Below, one piece after another: positions 52,728 through 61,616 of a DNA stretch of 64,000 nucleotides (the stretch's first letter is position 1; every line of letters starts with the position of its first letter). The stretch comes from Geovibrio thiophilus (GTDB taxonomy: Bacteria; Chrysiogenota; Deferribacteres; Deferribacterales; Geovibrionaceae), in assembly GCF_004087915.1 (NCBI RefSeq), contig NZ_CP035108.1:2356001-2420000 (forward strand), written 5' to 3'. The position numbers and the translations under genes are program-made. Below the pieces are notes generated by a model that had not been told where the DNA came from, searched no databases, and saw only the letters and a program-made list of their open reading frames with translations.

Positions 52728-54698
52728 GTGAAAAATATGTCTATCAAAACAAAAGTACTCTCGGCACTGTTAATCCCGTTTATTATGCTTACTTTTTACA
52801 CTGCTTCCGGTCTGTTTCAGGATGCGGATGTACTGACGAAAACCAAATCTCTCAGACATTTTGTGGAGTTCTCAGTCTCATCAAGCGCTCTGGTGCACGA
52901 ACTCCAGAAGGAGAGAGGGCTTTCCGCAGGCTATCTCGCAGGCGGAGAACAGTCTTTTCTCAACAGACTGAACACACAGTACGAGTCCACGGATGACGCT
53001 CTGAAAAAAGTGCGCAGCGCCCTGAGCGGCGGATCGTTCACCTCCGGAAACATCCGTCAGGCAATGAGCGGGCTTGAAAACCTCTCCAAAATGCGCAGAG
53101 AGACAGCAGATAAACTCACGGATTCCGCGCAGGTCATAAATTACTACACCGAAATCAACAAACTGTTCCTCGACGCTGTTTCGGAGGCTGCTGCAGGCGT
53201 AAATGATCCTCAGCTCGCCAAGGACACTATAGCTTATACAAACTACATGAGCGCTAAAGAACAGACAGGGCTGCTGCGTGCAGTACTTGCTTCCGCCTTT
53301 GCGGACGACCGCTTCGGTGACGGCATGTACGAAAAATATCTCCGTCTGACAAGCGAAAGAAGCGCCTACCTCACCTCGTTCGGGTGGACTGCCCGCACAG
53401 AGTTCAGGCAGAGCTCTGATGCCGCCGAAAGCTCCGACTTCAGCCGAAAAGCCTCAGAAATGGAGAAAACAGCCGCAGTCAAAGGACTTGAAGGCGGATT
53501 CGGTGTCGATGCGGAAGAGTGGTTCAGCCTGATTACGCAGAAAATAAACGCAATGAAGGAAACGGAAGATCTCATAGCCCTTTCCATGAATACATACATG
53601 AACTCCGAAATCAGCTCAGCCAAACGTCAGCTCACTCTCACAGGCGCAGCGGCGCTGGTCGGTCTTACAGCCTTTGTGTCCCTTGTGTATATTCTCCTTC
53701 TTTCGGTTATAGGCAATATCCGCATGCTGATCAGTCTGACTGCTCAGCTTAACGAAGGTGACGGCGATCTGACAAGGCGGATAAATGTCACAAACAAAGA
53801 TGAAATAGGCGAACTGGCGGCGAATGTGAACTGCTTCATAGAAAATATCCAGTTTCTGGTGAGCGGTACGGCAAAGTCAGTATCGGTGGTGGCTTCGGGA
53901 ACAACGCAGCTCGCAGCGGCAGTGGAGGAGCTTTCCGTAACCTTCAGCGACCAGTCAGAGGAAGTCAGCGGAATAGCCGCCGCCATGAGCGAAATGAGCA
54001 CAACGGCTGTTTCCATAGAGGAGAATATCAAAGATGTTGAAAAAGCAGCGGAATCCGCCACGAAAAGCATCTCTGACGGACGCGCCGAACTGGACAGTAT
54101 TGTGCATCTGATAACAGCAGTAAAAAATGACAGCGACAGTCTGGCGAAAACAATAAAAAGGCTGGGCGAAACCTCCCACGAAATTGGAGATATTGTAAAA
54201 GTCATAAATGAGATAGCCGATCAGACCAACCTTCTGGCACTCAACGCCGCAATCGAAGCCGCCAGAGCCGGTGACGCAGGAAGAGGCTTCGCTGTGGTTG
54301 CGGACGAGGTCCGAAAGCTCGCCGAAAAAACACAGTCTTCCACAGGAGAGATAATCAGTATAGTGACACTGTTCAAAACGGAAACGGAAAACGCCATCAA
54401 AGGGGCGGAAGCGGCATCAGGAAACATTGAGAAATGCGTTGCTCAGTCGGAAAGCACTAAAAACGCATTCGACAGAATAAATGAGGCGGTGTCGGATGTC
54501 ACAGGAAAAAACAGTATAATAACTCTCTCCGTCAATGAGCAGTCCGAAGCGATTCAGCACACAGGGCACAGCACAACAGGAATCTCCGCCGGAATAGAGC
54601 AGAGTGCCGCCGCTGTTAATGAAATAGCCGAAACCCTCAGTGAACTTGAATCCACAGCGGAGTCACTAAGACAGTCCATCGAACAGTTCAGATACTGA
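52728..54698 (+). CDS. Methyl-accepting chemotaxis protein with NIT (nitrate/nitrite-sensing) domain
   Basis: 656 aa; GTG start with AAGG at good spacing. A membrane helix (about 8-25), a periplasmic NIT domain (about 45-290, [14 protein letters not shown]), a second helix (about 305-330), a HAMP domain, and a signalling domain with the hairpin tip [23 protein letters not shown] domains bind nitrate or nitrite in known receptors. The FNR-type box upstream fits anaerobic expression. Confidence 0.93.
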   Translation: MKNMSIKTKVLSALLIPFIMLTFYTASGLFQDADVLTKTKSLRHFVEFSVSSSALVHELQKERGLSAGYLAGGEQSFLNRLNTQYESTDDALKKVRSALSGGSFTSGNIRQAMSGLENLSKMRRETADKLTDSAQVINYYTEINKLFLDAVSEAAAGVNDPQLAKDTIAYTNYMSAKEQTGLLRAVLASAFADDRFGDGMYEKYLRLTSERSAYLTSFGWTARTEFRQSSDAAESSDFSRKASEMEKTAAVKGLEGGFGVDAEEWFSLITQKINAMKETEDLIALSMNTYMNSEISSAKRQLTLTGAAALVGLTAFVSLVYILLLSVIGNIRMLISLTAQLNEGDGDLTRRINVTNKDEIGELAANVNCFIENIQFLVSGTAKSVSVVASGTTQLAAAVEELSVTFSDQSEEVSGIAAAMSEMSTTAVSIEENIKDVEKAAESATKSISDGRAELDSIVHLITAVKNDSDSLAKTIKRLGETSHEIGDIVKVINEIADQTNLLALNAAIEAARAGDAGRGFAVVADEVRKLAEKTQSSTGEIISIVTLFKTETENAIKGAEAASGNIEKCVAQSESTKNAFDRINEAVSDVTGKNSIITLSVNEQSEAIQHTGHSTTGISAGIEQSAAAVNEIAETLSELESTAESLRQSIEQFRY

Positions 54699-54702
54699 CC
54701 CA

Positions 54703-54746
54703 AGGGGGCTTTGTCTTTCTTTACAGCTTGCTGACAGAGCCCTTTT
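54703..54746 (+). terminator. Terminator of the chemoreceptor gene
   Basis: GGGCTTTGTC ... GACAGAGCCC stem, ending in TTTT. Confidence 0.7.
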
Positions 54747-54890
54747 AAAAGTAAGAAAGTATATACTTTTGAACAATCCTGTTCCTGTCTCAGTCACCAG
54801 TCCTGCAAAGAGGCATTGCCCTCCATCAAAGTTTAAGGCTTCAAATAAACTTATATTGCATTATCCGGCTTATGTTTTTATAGTGAGGAT

Positions 54891-55250
54891 ATGAAAATAA
54901 TCCTTATTATTCTTGGTTTTATGTCACTCTTTCTCGGCATAATAGGCGTTTTCCTTCCTGTTATGCCCACTACCCCGTTCATACTTCTGGCGGCGGCGTG
55001 CTTCGCCCGCAGCTCTGAAAAATTCCATAAGATGCTTTTAAACAACAGATATTTCGGAAATATTGTCAGAAATTATGAAAACGGTCTCGGCATAAGCCGC
55101 AGAATAAAGATCCGCGCTCTCACCCTGCTGTGGTTTTCGCTTATTTTTTCATCCGCGATCTCAGGCAGCCTGATTGTGTTTCTTGTCCTCACTGCCGCAG
55201 GTACGGGCGTAAGCTGGTATATACTCAGCCTGCCCACATTTACGGATTAA
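54891..55250 (+). CDS. YbaN-like (DUF454) inner-membrane protein
   Basis: 119 aa with three to four hydrophobic segments; the DUF454 signature P-V-M-P-T-T-P-F-I-L-L-A-A-A-C-F-A-R-S-S is clear near residue 25. Function of the family is unknown. Convergent with the sirohaem-synthase-like gene, with the two stops adjacent. Confidence 0.9.
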   Translation: MKIILIILGFMSLFLGIIGVFLPVMPTTPFILLAAACFARSSEKFHKMLLNNRYFGNIVRNYENGLGISRRIKIRALTLLWFSLIFSSAISGSLIVFLVLTAAGTGVSWYILSLPTFTD

Positions 55251-55658
55251 TCAGCCTCGCCTTGTCTTAAGCAGCTCTTTTATTTTATCAAAATCGCTGG
55301 TTTCTCCCTCTTCGCCTCTTTCAAGAACGAAGTCCGAGAGCAGAGAGTTATTCTGCACGAATACAGGCACATGAGCCTTACGCGCCCATGCCGCCGTTTC
55401 GGCGTCAACCTCTGAGTCACCCGTCACGGCGAAAACGAAGTAATATGACGAATCCACATCGCTTTCCTCTGCCCACCTCTGCTCAAACTCAATCCGCCCG
55501 AACCTGTGAAAAAGCTTTATATTTTCGGTACATGCGGGTGAAATCACCTTAATTTTCGGGTCATGTCCGAGAAAAGAGACAAGCAGCGATTCGGCTTCCG
55601 CACCTCCCCCTGCCACAAGAATTTTTTTATCAGTAAGATTGAAAATAAACGGAACCAT
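55251..55658 (-). CDS. Precorrin-2 dehydrogenase/sirohaem synthase N-terminal-like domain protein
   Basis: 135 aa. The Rossmann fold with V-A-G-G-G-A-E-A-E (G-G-G in place of G-G-G-x-V-A) and the following V-I-S-P-A-C-T-E resemble the NAD-binding domain of CysG/Met8. It is shorter than Met8 and lacks the C-terminal ferrochelatase-type part, so it may do only the oxidation step or have drifted in function. It follows a protein that weakly resembles cobyric acid synthases, which keeps a tetrapyrrole theme possible. Confidence 0.7.
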   Translation of the reverse strand: MVPFIFNLTDKKILVAGGGAEAESLLVSFLGHDPKIKVISPACTENIKLFHRFGRIEFEQRWAEESDVDSSYYFVFAVTGDSEVDAETAAWARKAHVPVFVQNNSLLSDFVLERGEEGETSDFDKIKELLKTRRG

Positions 55659-55677
55659 ACAAGGAGCCTCCCTTTTG

Positions 55678-56865
55678 TCAGAAAATATTATTTCTCACTA
55701 TGCACTTCTCGCTCAAAACACTGAGCGCGCGATCCGCTATGATATATTCGGAAAAATCAGGCTTAAGCTTTAGCGGCATCTGAAGCAGATTACGCACGGG
55801 TTCACTCGCTGTCTCTCCATGGAAGGGGATTCCGGCGAAGAGATATTCCCCGCTGATGCTGATCGGGTGGAAAAGCCACTTTTCTCCGCTGAAGCGGAAC
55901 TTGGAGCAGGCAAGCCTCTTACCGCCGCGCACCACTGACTCGTAATCGCCCAGACCGAGACCGGAGAAGATCCCCGCCTCAGAACCGCTTTCAAAGCTGA
56001 ATCTGGTTCCCAGCATGGAAAACCCCGTGCCGAAAGCCACAACGGATTTCTTTCCGAACAGCTCTTTCAGCTTAATGTCAAACCCTCTCTTTTCAAGAAA
56101 AAGCAGGTCTCCTCTGGGGTTCTCGCTGGAGGGAACAATGATTATATTGCATTCGTCAGCCTCATGGGGCTCGTTTATCAGGGATACGCTGAAATCCATG
56201 GACATGAGAAAAGGCGCTGTGTCATTGCAGTCCGTCATGAACGGGAGATTTATCACTCCAGTCTTCACTCCGTCCGTATTGCCGAAGATGCACAGATCAG
56301 GCAGAATCTCAGCTTCCGGCAGGTTTTCAGGCACTGCGGCTATCACAGCCAGAGGGGGTTTGGAGAGAAAGCTCCAGCTTTTTTCCGAAAGAAGAGCGCC
56401 CTTCATAAGTGCCCGGAGATCATCGGAAGCCTTATCCCACACAGCCTTGACAGACACGCTGCTTCCGCAGAGAAAAACTCCTCCGCATATAAGCCCCGCC
56501 AGTTCCTCGCCCCACTCGCCGCAGTCAGAGTCCAGAACAAGAGCTATGCGGTCGTAATCCGCACTTTTTGAGATTTCCTCAAGGCGTGCCGCCGCCTTTT
56601 CATAATCTTCCGAATCGGGAACCTTCCCCGCCTTCAGGCGGAGCGACATCAGATAAGCCGCATTTATGCCGCATGCGAGAGACAGCATAAACGCATCCGC
56701 CGGAACCCCTGCTCCGCACAATGTGTGAGACATACGGGGAGAGAACGGGACGGGGATGAACGGAAAAACACTCTCGCCGCCGGAGGTCAGCCTGCGCAGA
56801 ACAGCAGCAAGGGGTACAAGTCCGCCCTCATCACATATGAGAAAAGTAAAACCCTTATAAACCAA
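55678..56865 (-). CDS. Unrecognised protein, weakly like cobyric-acid-synthase-type amidotransferases
   Basis: About 395 aa. A TTG start at 56865 is preferred because AGGAG lies seven bases upstream; an ATG at 56886 has no ribosome-binding site. The N-terminal part resembles a nucleotide-binding domain (F-L-I-C-D-E-G-G). In the C-terminal part G-T-G-F-S-M-L-G resembles the C-G-G-Y-Q-M-L-G nucleophile elbow of CobQ/CobB proteins with the Cys replaced, so a glutaminase activity is unlikely. I cannot name the family. It lies 19 bases upstream of the sirohaem-synthase-like gene in one operon. Confidence 0.6.
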   Translation of the reverse strand: MVYKGFTFLICDEGGLVPLAAVLRRLTSGGESVFPFIPVPFSPRMSHTLCGAGVPADAFMLSLACGINAAYLMSLRLKAGKVPDSEDYEKAAARLEEISKSADYDRIALVLDSDCGEWGEELAGLICGGVFLCGSSVSVKAVWDKASDDLRALMKGALLSEKSWSFLSKPPLAVIAAVPENLPEAEILPDLCIFGNTDGVKTGVINLPFMTDCNDTAPFLMSMDFSVSLINEPHEADECNIIIVPSSENPRGDLLFLEKRGFDIKLKELFGKKSVVAFGTGFSMLGTRFSFESGSEAGIFSGLGLGDYESVVRGGKRLACSKFRFSGEKWLFHPISISGEYLFAGIPFHGETASEPVRNLLQMPLKLKPDFSEYIIADRALSVLSEKCIVRNNIF

Positions 56866-56960
56866 TGGAACACTCCTGTTTAACATATATAATTTAAAAC
56901 AGAATCGGTAAAAGAACAAACCATATTGCCCGATTATTCTCTTTCTGGTAAATTCTGATC

Positions 56961-58115
56961 ATGGAAAATTCATCAATAATTATATTTCTTCTCGGATTCG
57001 CGGCAGGTGCCGGAGTCTGCGCGGTTTTCTTCAACCTTCTGTCCGGAAAGCAGGAAGCCCTCAAGCTTGATGCTGAAAAAACAGTGACCGCAATGGCGGA
57101 GCAGCTTAAGCTGAGCTTTTCGGGACTTTCCCTTGAGGCGCTTTCCCGAACCACCGCAGAGCTTATGAAGCACATGGAAAGTGAACGAAAGGCAGGGGCT
57201 GCTCAGCTTGACGGAAAAAAAGCGCTTATAGACGCGCAGCTCGAAAAAATGACCAAGGAGCTCACTGAGGTTGAAAAGCTTGTAAAAGAGTTTGAGAAGG
57301 ACAGGGAATCCAAATTCTCAGCCCTTTCCGAGCAGATACGCCACACATCCAGAAACGCAGAGGAACTCTTTCGGGTTACATCATCCCTCAAGGAAGCGCT
57401 CTCCTCCACAGGCAAACGGGGGCGCTGGGGCGAACGCATGGCTGAGGACATACTGAAATCAGCCGGATTCATGGAGAATGTCAACTACTACAGACAGAAA
57501 ACCCTGAAAACCTCCGGCAGCAGACCGGACTACACCTTCATAATGCCGAACGGCGCTATTCTCAACATGGACGTGAAGTTCCCGCTGGAGAACTACCTCA
57601 AATATCTTGACGAAACGGAGGAAGCGGCGGCAAAAGCACGAACCACCGCCTTTTCAAAGGACGTTAAGGAGCGCATAAAAGAGGTGTCAGGCAGAGATTA
57701 CATAGATCCTGCGGAAAATACTCTGGATTTTGCGATGCTGTTCATCCCCAATGAGCAGATATTCGGGTTCATGATGGAGAAATGTCCGGATGTTCTGGAC
57801 TTCGCCTTTGAAAAAAAGGTCGCCCTTACCTCGCCTGTTTCGCTGTTCTCCGTGCTTGCGGTGATAAGGCAGGCGGCAGAGAACTTCCGCCTTGAGCAGA
57901 CCTCGTCCGAAATACTCGCCATTATGGGCACATTCCGCAAGCAGTGGGATCTCTTCACCGGAAAGATGGAAGGTCTCGGCAAAAGGATAGAGGATGCCGC
58001 AAAGGAATATGAGCTTTTAAGCGGAACCCGCCGGAGAATGCTTGATAAGTCCCTTGAAAAGCTGGATTCGCTGGGCTTGGAAAAAATAAGCGCGGACAGT
58101 CCGGAAGAGGACTAG
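56961..58115 (+). CDS. rmuC: RmuC-family DNA recombination protein
   Basis: 384 aa. An N-terminal membrane helix (I-I-I-F-L-L-G-F-A-A-G-A-G-V) and a coiled coil (about 45-140) precede the nuclease-like domain with G-K-R-G-R-W-G-E, R-P-D-Y-T-F-I-M-P and D-V-K-F-P-L-E-N-Y, the family signature. RmuC limits inversions at short repeats. Its stop lies 15 bases before a repeat array. Confidence 0.95.
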   Translation: MENSSIIIFLLGFAAGAGVCAVFFNLLSGKQEALKLDAEKTVTAMAEQLKLSFSGLSLEALSRTTAELMKHMESERKAGAAQLDGKKALIDAQLEKMTKELTEVEKLVKEFEKDRESKFSALSEQIRHTSRNAEELFRVTSSLKEALSSTGKRGRWGERMAEDILKSAGFMENVNYYRQKTLKTSGSRPDYTFIMPNGAILNMDVKFPLENYLKYLDETEEAAAKARTTAFSKDVKERIKEVSGRDYIDPAENTLDFAMLFIPNEQIFGFMMEKCPDVLDFAFEKKVALTSPVSLFSVLAVIRQAAENFRLEQTSSEILAIMGTFRKQWDLFTGKMEGLGKRIEDAAKEYELLSGTRRRMLDKSLEKLDSLGLEKISADSPEED

Positions 58116-58130
58116 ACAAGCAATGGGACT

Positions 58131-58406
58131 GTTTTGAATTATTGCGAACCCTGAAAGGGTGAAGCAATCTCTGTCTTGCCACAGAAAAGGGCACGTCCTG
58201 TCCCTTTTCTGTACACGCTCACGCCTTGCAAAGCAAGGCTTCGCTTCGCACGGCGCAACTCCGTCCATGGAGTTGAATACGTCATTGCGAACCCTGAAAG
58301 GGTGAAGCAATCTCTGTCTTGCCGCAGAAAAGGGCACGTCCTGTCCCTTTTCTGTACACGCTCACGCCTTGCAAAGCAAGGCTTCGCTTCGCACGGCGCA
58401 ACTCCG
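58131..58406 (+). repeat. Second tandem array of the modular repeat (about two units, 143-bp period)
   Basis: Units start at 58182 and 58325. Stem I is now CAGAAAAGGG/CCCTTTTCTG around CACGTCCTGT, stem II GCCTTGC/GCAAGGC around AAA, and stem III CAACTCC/GGAGTTG. The linkers TACACGCTC, CGCACGGCGCA and GTCATTGCGAACCCTGAAAG are the same as in the 52-kb array. The last unit is cut off at the end of the cytochrome b5/DUF2231 gene. Confidence 0.9.
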
Positions 58407-58410
58407 ATAC

Positions 58411-59103
58411 TCAGCCCCAAGTTATTTTGCCGCCGTTAAAGCCGATAATAGCCATGACAGGGAGATTCAGGAACAGAAGCCCGTTGTAAAGGTTGGAGAC
58501 TCCGGTTCCTGCGGCAGAGATAGCCGGATCGCTGAATCTCAGCCACATTTCAGCCGTGCACATCAGAAGCAGCAGGGCAGAGAAAGCTATCTTCGTTATA
58601 AACACATTCGATGTGGCGTAGTGATAATTAACCCACCAGCTGAAAAAGCCCGAAGCTATTGTAGGAATGAGGGCAGCACCGCCGGCAGCCATGCAATGGA
58701 ACGCTGTTGTTTCAAAGCTCGGCTGTCCCGTGAACAGAAACATTGCCTGCATAAACACCGCAAAGCTCAGAAGCCCCATGGGGAAATGTATAAACATCGG
58801 GTGCGGATGAAGTTTTCTGTAAACATCCCTCAGCATTGCCTTAAATTCATCGGAAGATACGCTCTGCACCTGCGCCACCGATTCCGTGAGCGCCTCAACT
58901 GGCTGTATCCTTGAAAAAACCTCGTCGGTGTGGGGAGCTTTCTCCAGATCCTCGGTGAGATCCCTCCCCGCGAAATGTCTCTTAACGTGCTGACCGCTTT
59001 TCCACAGTCTGCTGTCAGTCACATCGTAAACATGACCCTTGTAGCCGATATATGCCCTGCGCCCTTCTTTTCCGTCAAACTTGCTGAGTTCTTCCCTGTC
59101 CAA
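58411..59103 (-). CDS. Cytochrome b5-like/DUF2231 membrane protein
   Basis: 230 aa. Residues about 1-65 form a cytochrome b5-like haem domain (Y-K-G-H-V-Y-D-V-T, then two His in G-Q-H-V and K-A-P-H as likely ligands, H-P-G-G motif lost). Residues about 90-230 are a four-helix DUF2231 membrane domain (L-H-P-H-P-M-F-I-H-F-P-M-G-L-L). Such fusions are probably membrane electron-transfer proteins. No redox partner is nearby. Confidence 0.85.
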   Translation of the reverse strand: MDREELSKFDGKEGRRAYIGYKGHVYDVTDSRLWKSGQHVKRHFAGRDLTEDLEKAPHTDEVFSRIQPVEALTESVAQVQSVSSDEFKAMLRDVYRKLHPHPMFIHFPMGLLSFAVFMQAMFLFTGQPSFETTAFHCMAAGGAALIPTIASGFFSWWVNYHYATSNVFITKIAFSALLLLMCTAEMWLRFSDPAISAAGTGVSNLYNGLLFLNLPVMAIIGFNGGKITWG

Positions 59104-59280
59104 ATCCGTACCTCCAAAAAGGCATGCTCCGAGCCTTTACCTCAGATTTACCTTTTGGCAATTATCATTTAAACTATAAGAAAATATACCAGAATGCAGA
59201 ATCAAGTTCCACCGCAATCGGTCTGCTTGACAAAAACATTCAAGGCATCTACATTTTATTGAACACACAGCGGAGTCGCA

Positions 59281-60306
59281 ATGAAAAAAATCAGCATTGA
59301 CAATGCGGAAGGTCAGGTTCTCGCATATGACATCACAGAAGTAAGCTTAGAGAAAAAAATAAAGAACCGTGCCTTCAAACGGGGGCATGTCATCCGCGCG
59401 GGTGACATAGAGTACATGAAAAACCTCGGGCGGAGAAATATCTTCGTAATGGACGGAAACGACACGGATGTTCATGAGGACGACGCGGCACGCATAGCAG
59501 CTCCTCTCGCCGCGGGGGAGAATATCACCTACGATAAGGAAACCAGCGAAGGCAAGGTATCTTTCTATGCCGAAACTGACGGCATATTCCATGTGGACAG
59601 GGAGAAGCTGCTGGCGGTGAACAGCCTTGAAATTCCCTCAATGCCTACCCTCCATGACGGATTTCCGGTTAAAAAAGGCGCTCAGGTAGCCGCTTTCAGG
59701 ATAATCCCCCTCGTATGCAGCGAAGAGCTTATGAACTCCGTTCGGGGCATCCTCGAAAAACCGATTTTAAGCGTTAATCCTTATAAAATAACTAAAGCCT
59801 GTATACTCGTCACCGGAAATGAAGTTTACGAAGGGCGCATCAAGGAGGGCTTCATACCGAAGCTTTCAGCCAAGCTCAATGCGCTGGGCGTGGAAGTGGT
59901 CGCCACTGCAATCGCTCCCGATGAGAAAGAACATATAACCGGTGAGCTCAGGAAAATGCTTGAAGTCACTGACCTTGTGCTGACCACAGGCGGAACCAGC
60001 GTTGACCCTGATGACGTCACCACAGACGCCATAAAGGACGCAGGGGTGAGAATAGTCTGCAAAGGCAACCCTATCCAGCCGGGCAACAACTGCTCCATAG
60101 GCTACATAGGTGAAAAAACCGTTGTCTGCGTGCCTGCGGCGGCTCTGTTCTTCCATGCGACAGCTCTGGATATTTATCTGCCCAAAATACTTGCAAAAGA
60201 AACGATAACGAAAGAATATATTGCAAATTCCGGTCACGGCGGTCTGTGTCACTTCTGCGAGAAGTGCCATTACCCCGTCTGTCCGTTCGGGAGGGGCGGC
60301 TTATGA
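59281..60306 (+). CDS. Molybdopterin-binding protein with C-terminal Cys cluster (MoeA-like)
   Basis: 341 aa. The MoCF-binding domain (about 170-310) has L-V-T-G-N-E-V, L-T-T-G-G-T-S-V-D-P-D-D and the substrate loops of MogA/MoeA proteins. The N-terminal domain differs from MoeA. The last 30 residues add C-H-F-C-E-K-C-H and V-C-P-F, a likely metal or iron-sulfur site unusual for this family. Overlaps moeA (ATGA). Probably assists molybdenum or tungsten cofactor assembly. Confidence 0.88.
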   Translation: MKKISIDNAEGQVLAYDITEVSLEKKIKNRAFKRGHVIRAGDIEYMKNLGRRNIFVMDGNDTDVHEDDAARIAAPLAAGENITYDKETSEGKVSFYAETDGIFHVDREKLLAVNSLEIPSMPTLHDGFPVKKGAQVAAFRIIPLVCSEELMNSVRGILEKPILSVNPYKITKACILVTGNEVYEGRIKEGFIPKLSAKLNALGVEVVATAIAPDEKEHITGELRKMLEVTDLVLTTGGTSVDPDDVTTDAIKDAGVRIVCKGNPIQPGNNCSIGYIGEKTVVCVPAAALFFHATALDIYLPKILAKETITKEYIANSGHGGLCHFCEKCHYPVCPFGRGGL

Positions 60307-61484
60307 TAAGCTGGCAGGAAGCCAAGGCTATTCTCAACAGCCTTACAACAACTTACGGCACTGAAAAAATTTCGGTCAGGGAAAGCTGGGGCAGGACTCT
60401 GGCGGAAGACATCACGGTGCCGAGGAACTATCCCGATGTGCATAAATCCGCAGTGGACGGCTACGCCTTCAAACACGGACGCAAAACCTACAGACTCACC
60501 GGAGAGGTCGCTGCCGGAGCGAAAAGCGGTCCTTCCGTGAAAGAGGATGAGACAATCTTCGTCATGACCGGCGGCACAGTCCCCTTCGGCGCGGACACCG
60601 TGGCAAGGGTTGAGGACTGCGAGGATCAAGACGGAGTTATCACTATCCCCGGAACAATTCCCGCCGGCGATTCTGTGAACCTTGCCGGAGAAGAAGCGAA
60701 AAAAGGGGACGCTGTAATAAAAAAAGGCGTGGTGATAGACAAGGGGCTCTACCCTGCCCTGTTTTATCTGGGCAAAGCAGAGATTGAGGTATACAAAAAA
60801 CCCCGTGTCGCAGCCTTTGTCACCGGAGATGAAATACTTGAGGTTGAAGAAAAATTCGCCGAAGGGATGGTTTTCGACACCAACAGGCGCATCCTTGAAA
60901 GCTGCCTGAATTCAGTTGGAATAACGCCCGACTTCTTCGGTCCCATTGGCGACACAGAGGCGGAGGTGGCAAACGCCTTCAAGGAAATGTGCAAAGACCA
61001 CGATATAATAATCTCCTCCGGCGGCGTTTCCATGGGGAAATACGATTTTGTCAAAAAAGTGTTTAAAGAGCACGACTTTGAACTTTTCATAGAGAGAACG
61101 CGGATTAAACCCGGCAGCCCGCTTATGGTCGCGAAGAGAGACAATAAGCTTTTCCTCGGTATGCCCGGCTATCCGGCGGCGTTTCTCACCAACTTTGTTT
61201 TCTATGCTGTGCCGCTTTTCAGAAAAGCGCTCGGCGTAACCGATTTTGAAAACAAAATCCACAAGGCAATCCTCAAAACTGAGATGAAGGCAAGAAAAGG
61301 GCGCATGGATATAGACAGAGCGACGGCAACAGTGGAAAACGGACGCTACCACGCCGCAGATCCGGGCTCGCAGCTCACATCGCACTTCATAAACTTTGCT
61401 TCCGTAAACGCTCTCGTGCTCATTGATGAGGATTCAAACTCTCTCCCTGCCGGTTCGGAAGCGGATATGATACTTATTCCGTAA
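60303..61484 (+). CDS. moeA: Molybdopterin molybdenumtransferase MoeA
   Basis: 393 aa, starting at the ATG inside the previous stop with GGGAGGGG upstream. Domains: MoeA_N (R-E-S-W-G-R-T-L-A-E-D-I, S-A-V-D-G-Y-A-F), the MoCF domain (F-V-T-G-D-E-I-L, S-S-G-G-V-S-M-G-K-Y-D) and MoeA_C (G-M-P-G-Y-P-A-A). It inserts metal into molybdopterin. Together with the preceding gene it forms a two-gene unit; no other moa/mob gene is near. Confidence 0.96.
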   Translation: MISWQEAKAILNSLTTTYGTEKISVRESWGRTLAEDITVPRNYPDVHKSAVDGYAFKHGRKTYRLTGEVAAGAKSGPSVKEDETIFVMTGGTVPFGADTVARVEDCEDQDGVITIPGTIPAGDSVNLAGEEAKKGDAVIKKGVVIDKGLYPALFYLGKAEIEVYKKPRVAAFVTGDEILEVEEKFAEGMVFDTNRRILESCLNSVGITPDFFGPIGDTEAEVANAFKEMCKDHDIIISSGGVSMGKYDFVKKVFKEHDFELFIERTRIKPGSPLMVAKRDNKLFLGMPGYPAAFLTNFVFYAVPLFRKALGVTDFENKIHKAILKTEMKARKGRMDIDRATATVENGRYHAADPGSQLTSHFINFASVNALVLIDEDSNSLPAGSEADMILIP

Positions 61485-61490
61485 TAAATC

Positions 61491-61520
61491 AAACCGTCTT
61501 CGGCAAAGACGGTTTTTTTT
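61491..61520 (+). terminator. Terminator of the moeA operon
   Basis: AAACCGTCTT-CGGCA-AAGACGGTTT then eight T. Confidence 0.9.
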
Positions 61521-61616
61521 TATTTTGATTGTCATAGAACAACAGCGACTTATTGATTTTTTTGCTGTAAAATCAGGTAAGACCATTTATCCGAAAAGGG
61601 GCGGGGCGGCAATACT

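Noticed and set aside
58017-58439. Frames of 79-106 aa on both strands beside the cytochrome b5/DUF2231 gene
   Set aside because: They fall inside the repeat array and have repeat-like, low-quality translations.
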